This document shows positions 1 to 10,679 of a stretch of DNA of 64,000 nt, in pieces (position 1 is the first letter of the stretch; the number at the start of each line of letters is the position of its first letter). Source of the DNA: Pristionchus mayeri (taxonomy: Eukaryota > Nematoda > Chromadorea > Rhabditida > Neodiplogasteridae); the NCBI GenBank assembly GCA_036245805.1, contig BTRK01000002.1, positions 32,718,661-32,782,660 of the forward strand, read 5' to 3'. Made by a program: the position numbers and the translations under genes. Under the pieces are notes generated by a model, which saw nothing but the letters and a program-made list of their open reading frames with translations, ran no database searches and had not been told where the DNA came from.

Positions 1-796
1 CCCAACGAAACAGTCCTTCTCTTCACTACCTCCACTGCCCAATTTTGCCCAATTTTGGATAGCTTCGCAAAAATTGTGGCACTAGGTCGGATGAGAACCC
101 ACCGGATGAGAACCAAGAAAGTTCCCTTCTCCAGCATGCTCACTGAAGGTTTCCAAAGTGTCAAAAATGCTTCTTTGAAAGTTCTACAGAAGGGACCATT
201 TTTGGTTCTCATCCGGCGTAGTGCCGAAACTGTCCTTCTTGTCGTTCCCATTCTCATCTGCCAATCCACTGAAAGATCACGAAGAATAAAGAAATTCATG
301 CATTGTCAATCCCCTCAATTCTCCATCTGGCTCTTCTAACTTTTCGATACAAGGAACAGCACAATCTCACATTCTATCAATCAATATTTATGTATCCTGT
401 CAAGCTCTAACGCTAGATGAGTAGTGGTCGGTAGTCTTCGGTTGTTGCAGACCACCAGTGGAGGCCAATAATTGTTGTCAGGTCATCCCAGCTCATCTTA
501 TCTGATTGATCATATTGGAAGTGCACTTACGAGAGATTTCCTCAGAAAGCTGTCAAAAGCAAACAGGTTGGTCGGAACTGCTAGAAACTAGAAGCAGAGA
601 ATGAATAAGAGAGGGTTGAACAGTTGGTTGCTTCCTTAGTTCCGCCACGATGGATGGTCGCCCTTCTTGTCTCTTCTCGTGGTTCATCATAAAAAAAAGA
701 AGAATGGTTCTGTCACATTTCAAAGAACGAAATTTTTACTTTTTTTCAAATAAACGAGACAACATTCACATTTGGTTCAGGGGATCCGTCTTACAT

Positions 797-868
797 GACT
801 GCTTGGCGCAATGGTAGCGCGTTCGACTCCAGATCGAAAGGTTGGGCGTTCGATCCGCTCAGTGGTCA
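797..868 (+). tRNA. tRNA-Trp (anticodon CCA)
   Basis: A 72-nt cloverleaf. The acceptor GACTGCT pairs with AGTGGTC, including one T-G and one G-T pair. The D arm is GCGC/GCGC, the anticodon stem TTCGA/TCGAA encloses loop CTCCAGA, and the T arm is GGGCG-TTCGATC-CGCTC. The discriminator base is A. The anticodon CCA reads UGG. It lies in the left arm of the 2.26-kb palindrome and has identical partners at 1393-1464 and 16230-16301. Confidence 0.93.
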
Positions 869-1094
869 GAACTTTTGCAAAATTTTTCAGAACATTTTTA
901 TTTGCCCCTCGATTTGCCCAGAAAATAAGAGTTTTATCGCTGTGATGGAATTCGGATTAATATTGTAATGTAGAACGAAGTCTTCCAGAAATACTTTCAA
1001 ATTGCGCACGTTCTCAATACAATTATCAATCATAACCAAATTGCGCATGTAATCTAATAAAGACCCTCCTCTGCCCTATTGTCTCACATCTAAT

Positions 1095-1166
1095 CACATC
1101 CAATGTAGATCGAATGGATGGAAGGAGGGAGAGGGAGGGGTTTTATAGGGGGAGAGGGAGAGTCAA
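1095..1166 (-). promoter_or_regulatory. Displaced promoter copy in the palindrome spacer
   Basis: Read on the minus strand, the spacer and inner arm give the same order of elements as the region upstream of the Cys-rich gene at 10680: a CTCACATCTAATTTG block, pyrimidine-rich CTCCCTCTCCCCC, TATAAAA (minus, 1141-1147) and a CCTCCCTCC tract. The start codon expected about 60 bases further on is not there; the sequence runs into the palindrome arm instead. I infer a promoter relic of that family at which the inversion formed. Confidence 0.6.
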
Positions 1167-1392
1167 ATTAGATGTGAGACAATAGGGCAGAGGAGGGTCT
1201 TTATTAGATTACATGCGCAATTTGGTTATGATTGATAATTGTATTGAGAACGTGCGCAATTTGAAAGTATTTCTGGAAGACTTCGTTCTACATTACAATA
1301 TTAATCCGAATTCCATCACAGCGATAAAACTCTTATTTTCTGGGCAAATCGAGGGGCAAATAAAAATGTTCTGAAAAATTTTGCAAAAGTTC

Positions 1393-1464
1393 TGACCACT
1401 GAGCGGATCGAACGCCCAACCTTTCGATCTGGAGTCGAACGCGCTACCATTGCGCCAAGCAGTC
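1393..1464 (-). tRNA. tRNA-Trp (anticodon CCA), mirror copy
   Basis: Exact reverse complement of the copy at 797-868, placed symmetrically about 1130.5 in the right arm of the palindrome. All stems are intact. The two genes point toward each other. Confidence 0.93.
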
Positions 1465-2344
1465 ATGTAAGACGGATCCCCTGAACCAAATGTGAATGTT
1501 GTCTCGTTTATTTGAAAAAAAGTAAAAATTTCGTTCTTTGAAATGTGACAGAACCATTCTTCTTTTTTTTATGATGAACCACGAGAAGAGACAAGAAGGG
1601 CGACCATCCATCGTGGCGGAACTAAGGAAGCAACCAACTGTTCAACCCTCTCTTATTCATTCTCTGCTTCTAGTTTCTAGCAGTTTCGACCAACCTGTTT
1701 GCTTTTGACAGCTTTCTGAGGAAATCTCTCGTAAGTGCACTTCCAATATGATCAATCAGATAAGATGAGCTGGGATGACCTGACAACAATTATTGGCCTC
1801 CACTGGTGGTCTGCAACAACCGAAGACTACCGACCACTACTCATCTAGCGTTAGAGCTTGACAGGATACATAAATATTGATTGATAGAAAGTGAGATTGT
1901 GCTGTTCCTTGTATCGAAAAGTTAGAAGAGCCAGATGGAGAATTGAGGGGATTGACAATGCATGAATTTCTTTATTCTTCGTGATCTTTCAGTGGATTGG
2001 CAGATGAGAATGGGAACGACAAGAAGGACAATTTCGGCACTACGCCGGATGAGAACCAAAAATGGTCCCTTCTGTAGAACTTTCAAAGAAGCATTTTTGA
2101 CACTTTGGAAACCTTCAGTGAGCATGCTGGAGAAGGGAACTTTCTTGGTTCTCATCCGGTGGGTTCTCATCCGAGCTAGTGCCACAATTTTTGCGAAGCT
2201 ATCCAAAATTGGGCAAAATTGGGCAGTGGAGGTAGTGAAGAGAAGGACTGTTTCGTTGGGAAAAACTGTGAACGGATAGAAATGATGGCACTTCTTCGAT
2301 ATTTAGCCCAACCCCCTTCTCCCCTACCCCAGTCATATCTAGGC

Positions 2345-2435
2345 ATTTCTCCCTGATTTTCGGTTTTCCCTGATCCGAAAACCCTGATCCTGATTCGGTT
2401 CTCCCTGATTTTCCCTGATCTCCCTGATTTTCAAG
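2345..2435. repeat. Short tandem repeat based on CCCTGATTTT
   Basis: Irregular tandem copies of a CCCTGATTTTC / CCCTGATCC unit. No coding potential is seen. It separates the first palindrome from the Cys-rich module relic. Confidence 0.8.
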
Positions 2436-2561
2436 CGCACATTTTTCACCATTTCATCAGTTCGTGATTCGCCTAGTCTAATGTACCGTACAATAATCAC
2501 GCCTAGTGTACCGTACAATATTCACACCACGGCTCCATCGGATCGCAGAGCGGCATCTCCA

Positions 2562-2680
2562 CTTCAGCAGCTCGCTTCTCAACCGTAGCCTCGCGCCTGA
2601 ATCAGGGACGGCCAGCCGTATGTATCCTGGCCGTCCCTGATTCAGGCGCGAAGCTACGGTGGAGAAGCGAGCTGCTGAAG
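2562..2680. repeat. Small fold-back made of the KR-E-A module
   Basis: Arms 2562-2615 and 2627-2680 are inverted copies of the intron-end plus KR-E-A segment found in the genes at 10.7-15.7 kb. The spacer is only 11 bases (2616-2626). The right arm continues into the remaining cysteine part of the module. Confidence 0.8.
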
Positions 2681-2750
2681 GAGCAGTGTGCACCTGCACG
2701 ACTTCAGATGATGGAAGCATGAAAGGGTGCCTGCTGTGCGGGGAGAACAA
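2646..2750 (+). pseudogene. Orphan Cys-rich KR-E-A module exon (relic)
   Basis: After a TGATTCAG acceptor-like sequence the frame G|CGC GAA GCT ACG reads R-E-A-T-V-E-K-R-A-A-E-G, then C-T-C, a nine-residue spacer, G-C-L-L-C-G-E. This matches the repeated exon module of the genes at 10.7 and 13.4 kb, including phase-2 entry. No signal-peptide exon or further module was found next to it, and the final cysteine is missing, so I treat it as a detached fragment. Confidence 0.6.
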
Positions 2751-2751
2751 A

Positions 2752-3407
2752 AGGCTAAGAAAAACTGGAAATTTCCTTTAGAGGGAAACCCTTCATTCCG
2801 ACCTGCTCGGCCGGCCCGTGCTGTCAGAAATGAAGAGGTGAATTTGATTGTCGTTGTTGCCCTTCTTGTCCCTTGCTAAATAATCCTCTACATCATCGTT
2901 CTTGGTATAATGGATAAAGCATCTGTCAATCCTTTTAAAAGTAACGAGTTCAATGTCGCATTTTGCCTGCTTTGTTTTGCTCCCCTTCCTTTCTTTGAAA
3001 CAATCGGGGGAGGCGATACGACAAAATATCTTTCTATTCATAGTGTGATACTGTCCCTAAATATTTCTATTCGTAAAAAAATAAAAGCTTGCGTTCACTT
3101 ACATTATTAAACACTTAACTTTCCATTTATTTCGCTTTTAAAATTAACGGTATTTTCAATAACGAAAGGGAAGGGAACAGCACATAGCAGGCAAAAAACG
3201 AAATTGAACTCGCTACTTTCAAAAAGATTGACAGATGCTTTATCCATTATACCAAGAACGATAATGTAGAGGATTATTTAGCAAGGGGCAAGAAGGGCAA
3301 CAACGACAATCAAATTCACCTCTTCATTTCTGACAGCACGGGCCGGCCGAGCAGGTCGGAATGAAGGGTTTCCCTCTAAAGGAAATTTCCATTTTTTACG
3401 GTCTTAG
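2752..3407. repeat. 0.65-kb inverted repeat
   Basis: Arms about 2752-2979 and 3178-3407 pair around 3078.5. For example GGAAATTTCC at 2767-2776 pairs with 3381-3390, and the GGCCGGCC segment occurs in both arms. The arms differ by small changes and a few gaps. The spacer of about 200 bases contains nothing recognisable. Confidence 0.9.
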
Positions 3408-3570
3408 CCTATCAGGGTCCCCAACATTTGAGCCGAAATTTTTTTGTGAGGTACCAATCATCAAGTGCAACAACATACTAAAAAATTGAAAATATATGTT
3501 TTTTGTATTTTTTTAAAAAATCGTTGAAAATTCGATGACAAATTCAAATTTTGAATTTGCATACTACACA

Positions 3571-4990
3571 TACAGTAGCGCCGGAAAGTATTCATACGAT
3601 TTGTTTTTTTTATATAACTTTTTCTGCCGTTGACTTTGCAAGTTAGATGTTGTAGCACTATCTATCAAACCCATCGAGGAATACGATGCACATATTGCGT
3701 CATCACGTGCATCATAACTGATTGCGTAGTTATGACGCAATCGAATTTCACTTTTTCAAACAGGCGTTATTCTTATAAAGAATTTTTCCAGCTTGCCAAA
3801 CTTTCTGACGTTGGAGATAGGACCGAGGTCTATCCAGAGTAAAAATGTGAAGTTGCTGCTCGGTCGCACATTGGCTGCAGCCTTGCTGCAAATTCGATGT
3901 CAAAAATTAAGATATCGGCTCATTGTCAAGCTAGAGACTGGTTAAAGGCATTAAAATGATCGTCATCATGAGTCCAGATGATCCTGAGAATATGAGAACA
4001 ATATCTCAACGTTTACCCTCAGGGCATGAAAAAATCACTTTTTTACATGACCACTTTTTGGAGATTTATAACTTTTCGGGAAAACTGTTTAAAAATCTGA
4101 TTTTTGCTGAAGCATGTTCAAAATGTCCTGTATATATGAATCCCAACTTTTTAGAGTGGTTGGATATCTTTCCTGCCCACGGAGATTGGTTTTCAGAGGC
4201 ACTTTCGAGTCCCCGACCCGATATTTTCGTCTGAACTCTCTCTACAACTGTGCCCAAAGTTATTAAAACATTTAAAAAAGTTGGGAATCGATTCTTCAGA
4301 ACATGTTGGTCATGCACAGACAAGAACACTTGTTTTCCTTAACTTTCCCACAAACTTGTTTTCGAAGGGTCATGCATTCATTACCACGGCGCACCTCCGA
4401 TAAACGATCTCCGAGGGCAGGAAAGATATCCAAACACCCTAAAAAATGGGATTCATATATACAGGACATTTTGAACATGCTTAAGTAAAAATCAGATTTT
4501 CAAACAGTTATGAATCTCCAAAAAGTGGTGATGTGAAAAAGTGATTTTTTCATGCCCTGAGGGCAAGAGATATTGTTCTCTTATTCTCAGGATCATCTGG
4601 ACTCATGATGACGATCATTTTGATGCCTTGAGCCAGTCTCTAGCTTGACAATGAGTCGATATCTTAATTTTTGAGATCGATTTTGCAGCAAGGCTGCAGC
4701 CAATGTGCGACCTAGCAGCAACTTCAAATTTTTTTCGGTCGTATGTCCAACGTCAGAAAGTTTGGCAAGCTGGAAAAAATCTATAGAAGAATAACGCCTG
4801 TTTGAAAAAGTGAAATTCGATTGCGTCGTAACTACGGCATCAGTTATGAAGCACGTGATGGCGCAATACGTGCATCGTATTCCTCGATGAGTTTGATAGA
4901 TAGTGTTACAACATCTAACTTGCAAAGTCAACGGCAGAAAAAGTTATATGAAAAAATCAAATCGTATGAATACTCTCCGGCGCTACTGTA
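3571..4990. repeat. 1.4-kb inverted repeat
   Basis: TACAGTAGCG at 3571-3580 pairs with 4981-4990, and pairing continues inward around 4280.5. The arms are diverged more than in the first palindrome. Mirror-image open frames occur in both arms, as expected for an inverted repeat, and I see no protein family in them. It is probably a fold-back or MITE-like element. Confidence 0.88.
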
Positions 4991-5256
4991 CATAGGCGGA
5001 TTCAAGACATCGAGATTAGTCTAAATCCATGTTTTCGTTTGATTTGGGCTCCATTTACCTGAGATATGATCGAAAAACTAATGAAGTGGTCAAACTTATC
5101 ACATGCGTAATTATGCAAATCAATTTTTGATGACCAAATGCAGTAGTGGAATCGAAGCTGGACCCTAAGGGGTATCAGATTCTGGGAAAAAACTCAAAGT
5201 GCATCTTTTACCTGCTCCCTCAGGGTTGCGATTCTTAGACGAACGCACTGATAAGT

Positions 5257-5610
5257 GCTCCTTCTGGAGAATCTTCCTCAGGGTGCACTTCTCTTCTCTG
5301 GTCATATGTAGAGCCAGAGGGCATGAAAGGGCGATCGATGCTATCCTCTCTGACCTTCCGCTCTCCTCTCTACCAGAAGCCCAGAGGGTATGAACTGATC
5401 ATCGACACCCTGTGGTAATTGTAAACTCATAAAGACTGTAACCACTCTATCGGGGATGCTCAACGATCGTAAAGCCACTCTCTCGGAAGCCTCCTCGCAC
5501 TATCCATTTCCTCTCTCCTGCTCAGTCTCTTACCATATCTTCTCCCCTCTCCCTCCTCCTCTCGATTTTCGTCCTGATTGTGCAAGTCATTTCTTCTGTA
5601 CCATACTCAT
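5257..5610. repeat. Direct duplication, left copy (of 6675-7020)
   Basis: A CTCCTTCTGGAGAATCTTCC start and the following 340 bases recur at 6675-7020, about 1.42 kb downstream. The right copy leads straight into the 5' end of the gene at 7066, so this left copy looks like a duplicated promoter/5' region without its gene. The deleted mariner at 5711-6239 lies between the copies. Confidence 0.85.
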
Positions 5611-5710
5611 CATCTTTGATCTCCGGTCAATTCGACGAGAAAGTCTACTGTCTACACGAATAGCGACTTGACAGTAACAGTACTCTATAGAAGGAATATA
5701 TTACCAAATC

Positions 5711-6239
5711 TCAGGTTGGCAGGAAAGTCTTTGTCACTTGTTTTGTTTTTACACGGCTTGCCGCAAATGCACTTTGGCGCTCCCTCGTTCCTAATGAATA
5801 ACAATCAGTGAAAGGCCTTTATAGTAAACAACTCCCCATCTTCTTCCCTTCAGTCAGGCTCAAGTAGAGCAACGATGTATTTCGTTAGTGCTATCCACTT
5901 CCGCCATGTTACAACTTCATTTCTTTCTATCCTGCCAAACCATGACGGATTCGGAAACCTTATTGAAGCATGTTTATGGCACACATGTCCCTCACTACAA
6001 AACCATGAGGATTTGGTTTCATCGCTTCGAAGAAGACCATTTTTCCATTTTTATTTATTTTTTAGATTTTTTTTTCTTATTTTCGCGTCAGATTGGTTCT
6101 ACAGGGAGGGATCCATAAATTCAAGGAACGCTGGGCATAGGTTCTCAATAATGACGACACGTATACTTGAACTCGCGATATTGATTCCTCAAAGAAATAA
6201 AGTTTTGAAAAAGTGACAAAGACTTTCCTGCCAACCTAA
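5711..6239. mobile_element. Internally deleted mariner element (non-autonomous)
   Basis: The ends are inverted copies of (T/C)TAGGTTGGCAGGAAAGTCTTTGTCAC-type sequence. A TA follows the right end (6240-6241); the expected left TA is not present. Near the left end a frame reads like the mariner helix-turn-helix region (YGTHVPHYKTMRIWFHRFEE). Near the right end a frame reads like the mariner C terminus (IHKFKERWA). The catalytic core between them is missing. It is related to, but distinct from, the 1.25-kb element at 8434. Confidence 0.85.
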
Positions 6240-6674
6240 TAGAAAAGGGATGGCTGGATTCTTCAGTGACCATCTCATGATCCTCATTTTCGTAACTTTC
6301 TTGGAGAATTTGCATGAAGCAAGATTAGATCACGGGAATGCTATTCTGAATGATTCGATAAAGAAGGATTCTCAACAACCACGCGCGGGGTTGAAATATT
6401 TTTCAAATAGAATGAGAACTCTCTTCAAGTTTCGTTCTCTCTCTCACTCGTGCCTGACCAGCTCACTTGGCACACAGATAGCTAGTCGTGTTGTTTGTTT
6501 CAAATAAAATACATGAAAATCTTGATCTGGGGATTCCATTCTCTCTTTCAAGTTAATTTTGCTGATATTCCTTCTTTAATTCCAGGAGAAGGGATTAAAA
6601 AAGGGAGAAGGTTTTACGCATACGAAGGAGCTATGAAAATGTAATATTCCCTTCCGAGTTCATTCCAACTATCT

Positions 6675-7020
6675 CGGAGCTCCTTCTGGAGAATCTTCCT
6701 CAGGGTGCACTTCTCTTCTCTGGTCATATTTAGAGCCAGAGGGCATGAAAGGGCGATCGATGCTATCCTCTCTGACCTTCCGCTCTCCTCTCTACCAGAA
6801 GCCCAGAGGGTATGAACTGATGATCGACACCCTGTGGTAATTGTAAACTCATAAAGACTATAACCACTCTATCGCCGATGCTCGCCGATCGTAAAGCCAC
6901 TCTCTCGGAAGCCTAATCGCACTATCCATTGCCTCTCTCCCGCACAGTCTCTTACCATATCTCGCCCTCTCCCTTCTCCTCTCGATTTTCGTCATCATTG
7001 TGCTGCGATCATTTCTTCTC
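6675..7020. repeat. Direct duplication, right copy; upstream region of the gene at 7066
   Basis: Second copy of the 5257-5610 segment, differing by scattered substitutions and short indels. It ends about 45 bases before the start codon at 7066, so it likely contains that gene's promoter. Confidence 0.8.
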
Positions 7021-7065
7021 TTCATTATCGTTTATTCGTGTCTACTGCAGATAAAATATATAAAT

Positions 7066-8186
7066 ATGCATCACTCTCAGCATCTTCTCCTCTCCACCAT
7101 GGCTGCCTGTTTTCCTCCGGTGCCTATCGTTCCCTGGAATCCCCCTAGATTGCCACAACCAGTCGTCCTCGTTCCGATGACCGTCTTTCCGCAGCAGATG
7201 CCCGTCCCTCATCCCTTGCCTCAGCCCATCTACGCCCATCCACACCCAGTCTTCCATGTGGTTCCACCCCCTCATTACGGTGGAACACAGATGAGCAACC
7301 CTGATTACGGTAAGCATTCTGGCTTCTCATTACGTATCAGCTGAATCAAATAAGTGCTTCGGGAGTTCAACAACAAAATTTCAGCTATGGCACAACCTTC
7401 AATGGAATCGAAGAGGACTTTCTCAGAGAGCGAAGAACGAACCTATCTCGATTTGGATGAGCAGGCCCGAGAACGCGGACCTATGGTAAATTTATATATT
7501 TCATTATTTTTGGATATTTGAATGAAGGCATTTGTTCCGGCCAGATTTGAATGTGAGCACAATTACAGTACCCTACGTACCGCTCCCGTACCCCTATTTT
7601 AACACAGTTACAGTAACCCTACGTACCGCTACAGTACCCACCCCTATCTGAACACAATTCCCTTGCAGACCATGAGCATCTACGGCGATGCCGCGCAGAG
7701 AATTCATCGAGAGAAGGGGTTGGACATGGAAGACGAATTGGAACAACTCAACGACATCTGGTGTTCACATTTGGATGAGGACACTCTCAACGTCCACTTT
7801 CTCACTTCGAAAGTCGCACTACACGTTCTGAAGAAGAGAATGCTTGAAATGAGAGATTGTGAAGGCCCGAAGACCCTCTATCTGTGTACAGGTACGCTTT
7901 TTGAGAAAATATTGAACGAGAGAACCGTTAAATGTTTTTAAGAGACCTCGGAACTCCTTCCATCTTTCGACCAATTGAGTATGGAAAGAGTTTGAAGTCT
8001 TCTGCTTCGAAACTACGAAACTTCATCAATTTCTGCAAAAAAAGAGTTTGGAAACTGCTTGTCCACATTTCACGATTTACCTATTCAGGTCGCGGAAATT
8101 CTTCGTTCAATGGAATTCCCAAGATTAAGGAGGCGGCTACGAACTATCTCTTGTTCAAAAACAAGTTTTCATCTGCTTTTTACTAG
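7066..8186 (+). CDS. Hypothetical protein with proline-rich N-terminal region (4 exons)
   Basis: Join of 7066-7309, 7385-7485, 7669-7891 and 8089-8186 gives 221 residues with consistent phases (1, 0, 1) and GT-AG introns. A CTACTGCAG at 7042-7050 is a plausible trans-splicing acceptor. Residues about 14-70 are rich in proline, histidine and valine (for example PPRLPQPVVLVPMTVFPQQM). The remainder is acidic and helical-looking, with MEDELEQLNDIW. I recognise no domain and no signal peptide. The last exon can also be read in another frame if a different junction is used, so the C terminus is the least certain part. The upstream region is duplicated at 5257. Confidence 0.6.
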
Positions 8187-8229
8187 AGGTACCGGAATAG
8201 AAATGGCTTGGCAAGAAACAACTGTACGA

Positions 8230-8315
8230 CACTATTTCGGATGAAATCTATGACGTAAAACCGCCTTTCATGTATCAAATGCAGCATGATGTCATAGTTC
8301 TCATCTGACCTAGTG
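8230..8315. mobile_element. Short palindromic MITE, copy 1
   Basis: An imperfect palindrome of about 85 bases with ends CACTA...TAGTGC and an inner TCGGATGAGAACTATGACGTCAT-like core that occurs inverted on the other side. Related copies lie at 12463-12541, 39982-40069 and 41381-41451. Confidence 0.7.
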
Positions 8316-8433
8316 CTCTCTTCATTCTGCGTGATCTCTCACCGGTCAGAGTGGCGAGAGAGCATACAAAATGGAGAGAGTCATTTGTTGCCAAGCCATT
8401 CCTAGGAGATATCGATTTTTATCTTGCCTGATA

Positions 8434-9683
8434 TTAGGTTGAACAGAAAGTCTTTATAAACTGTTTTGCTCGATCACTGCTCAGTGCACGAGACCTTTGG
8501 TGTTCCCTCGCCTCTAGTGAATAACTCATGACAAAGGGACTATGTGGTCAACAACTCCCCATTCCACGCCTTTCATTCTGCCACTAGTAAGACCACGATG
8601 TTTGTTCCCACGGCCTTGCACATCCGCAACGTTCTGTTATTCGTATTCCTCTCTCACACTACAATGAAGGAATAGGAACGTCAGTTGGCTGAAGTGTACG
8701 ATTCATATGCCACTCACTACCAGACCATGCGCAATTGGTACCAACTCTTCGAGAAGGGGGACTTTTCCATGGATGATCATGACCGGTCTGGGAGGCCACC
8801 CGAGCTGGATTTGGATGCGCTACGGATCGTAGTGGAATTGGATCCTTCCCAAATACCCGCGACATGGCAGCCACACTTGGGGTATCGCAAAGCACCATCG
8901 TAAAATGATTGGTCTCCATTGGCAAGAAGAAGAAGCTAGGCCGTTTCATACCCCACAAATTGACCCAAGACCAGTTTGACCACCGTGTCGACGATTCCCT
9001 TTCTCTACTCACTCTTCACGCTGGAGATCGATGGTTGGACCGTCTCATAACAGGGGTCGAGAAGTGGGTCTGTTATGAGAATCACCATAGGAGGGCACAG
9101 TGGGTGGATGCCAATGAGACCCCACAGGACGTCGCAAAGCCTGACCTTTACCCTATGAAAATCTTGCTCTCTGCCTGGTGGGGGGTGGATGGCCCGATTT
9201 ACTGGGAGCACCTACCCGAGAAGCGGATAATTACTGAATATGTCTACACTAAACAACTACGGAATCTCAAGAAGAAATTCGCACAATCTGCCCTGAACGG
9301 CAAGAAAGTGTACTATCAACACGATAACGCCCGACCCCATGTTGCACGGCAGGTCAAGCAGGAGCTGTCCAAATAAGACTGGATGGTTCTCCCTCATACA
9401 CCGTATTCTCCTGACTTGGCCCCTTCGGATTATTGGTTGTTCTCGGATCTGACCCGTCATCTCGATCAGAGATCCTTCATTTCCCGTGGGGCGATCGAGG
9501 CCGCACTCAAGCAATATTTTGATTCGCGCCGAGATGGGTTCTATAAGGAGGGAATCCATAAGTTGCCTGAACGTTGGAGATTTGTCATAGATAACAATGG
9601 TGCATACGTTTGATTTCGCTCTTGCTCTTTATTGTCAGAAGAAGGGAAATAAAAAGTTTATAAAGACTTTCTGTTCAACCTAA
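8434..9683 (+). mobile_element. Mariner transposon with decayed transposase
   Basis: Terminal inverted repeats TTAGGTTGAACAGAAAGTCT...AACCTAA are flanked by TA duplications at 8432-8433 and 9684-9685; total length is 1250 bp. The transposase frame is broken among pieces at 8685-8903, 8909-9376 and 9383-9613. Recognisable parts are an HTH region (HYQTMRNWYQLFEKGDFSMD), YYQHDNARPHVARQ with the second catalytic Asp, and YSPDLAPSDYWLF with the third. The first catalytic Asp of the GDEKW motif is Val (GTC at 9056-9058). Frameshifts and stops also separate the pieces, so it cannot encode active transposase. Confidence 0.92.
8685..9613 (+). pseudogene. Mariner transposase pseudogene (D34D type)
   Basis: Coding remnant of the element at 8434-9683. 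At least two frameshifts or stops interrupt it, and its first catalytic aspartate has changed to valine. The C terminus (KLPERWRFVIDNNGAYV) is intact. See the element entry for motifs. Confidence 0.9.
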
Positions 9684-9954
9684 TAATTCAAATCGCGGAA
9701 TAACTTTATTGTTCTCGAGAAGTGATTACTCAACCTTTTACTGCAGGTTCAAGGAAATGCGCGGCAATGACGGCGTGCTGATCATCAAGCTTTCCTCCCG
9801 CAGATAATTCTAATGCCATAATCAAGCTTTCTTACATTTCCCGGTGATCTCATGTACATATTTCAGCATTTTATTGTCACTTACTTTCAACACGTTAGGA
9901 CACAACTGCATTCGTTTCATTTGAATAATTCAGTTATGATTGTGCACAATTTTT

Positions 9955-10600
9955 CTCAATATATGATTGTATAATTGTAGCCAAGGAGCTTCAAAGCCAT
10001 TGTGCATTTTCCCTTCTGAATTTATCAATAAATGATATTCGAAATTGTTTTCACTGACAGAGCAGAGGAAGTGGGGTGAAAGAAAAATTAGAATTAGAAA
10101 AACATATTTTAAATATTTAGAAAACTCAGAATTGAAATTCAAATTGGAATAAGTTCGCCTACTTCGAAACGCCTCCATCAGATAGATTCTTGCTCAAAGG
10201 TTCTTCGTTGTAGTCTTCGACCATCCCTGTCAGTTCCATCCATTCAGTCGAGAAGACACATTGAATGCTGCCTTCTGTCTTTTCGACTTCCTTCCTACTA
10301 CACATGCATTGCTCAATTTTGGAATAGCTTCGCAAGAAAATCTTACGAAATTCTAGAGTTGCGGGGTGACAAGACGGCAACAACGTCTAACTCCATTCTG
10401 GCTGAAGATTGCGAGTAGACGACATTCCGCAATTCGCTACTATTCATAGCTATCGATCGCTGGTTCAAACTACAAATATAGAATCCCCTAATTTCAAATC
10501 CACACGTACGCAATTCATTTGCTTGCAAAACAACTTGGTGGTAAACAGCTTACTGAAATATAACACTCTCCACTGCCCCCGTCTCTCTCATCTAATTTGA
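9955..10600. repeat. Upstream half of a tandem duplication (pairs with about 12547-13330)
   Basis: Segments such as AAGGAGCTTCAAAGC (about 9985 and 12582) and AATTCATTTGCTTG (about 10510 and 13235) occur in the same order upstream of the genes at 10680 and 13411. The duplicated unit is thus about 2.8-2.9 kb, including promoter and gene. Otherwise no gene is seen in 9686-10600. Confidence 0.75.
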
Positions 10601-10615
10601 CTCTCCCTCTCCCCC

Positions 10616-10622
10616 TATAAAA
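10616..10622 (+). promoter_or_regulatory. TATA box (TATAAAA) of the first Cys-rich gene
   Basis: It lies 58 bases before the start codon at 10680, inside pyrimidine-rich DNA. The paralogue at 13411 has TATTAAA at almost the same distance (13343-13349). Confidence 0.6.
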
Positions 10623-10679
10623 CCCCTCCCCCTCCCTCCTCCCCTTCATTTTGATCCTCTCCCAATCGATCGTTCTCCG

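Larger units (their letters stand above)
1..2260. repeat. 2.26-kb near-perfect inverted repeat (palindrome) with tRNA-Trp in each arm
   Basis: Position x pairs with position 2261-x along the whole stretch, so the arms (1-1094 and 1167-2260) have the same length with no net insertion or deletion. I noticed only about four mismatches, for example near 88, 374 and 580. The unpaired spacer is about 72 bases (1095-1166). The arms hold a tRNA-Trp each and a shorter nested inverted repeat at about 79-228 (mirrored at about 2033-2182) that begins GGCACTAGGTCGGATGAGAAC. The spacer carries, on the minus strand, a copy of the TATA-box promoter of the Cys-rich genes at 10.7 and 13.4 kb. The open frames of 94 codons in both arms are mirror images and look non-coding. 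The left arm reaches the edge of the window, so the repeat may extend further left. It could be a natural fold-back or an assembly fold-back. Confidence 0.95.

Noticed and set aside
55..2279. 94- and 105-codon open frames in the first palindrome
   Set aside because: They are mirror images in the two arms, overlap each other on opposite strands and match no family; they are a by-product of the inverted repeat.
1..5000. CRISPR-like array
   Set aside because: The repeats are long inverted copies, not short direct repeats with unique spacers, and the DNA is eukaryotic.
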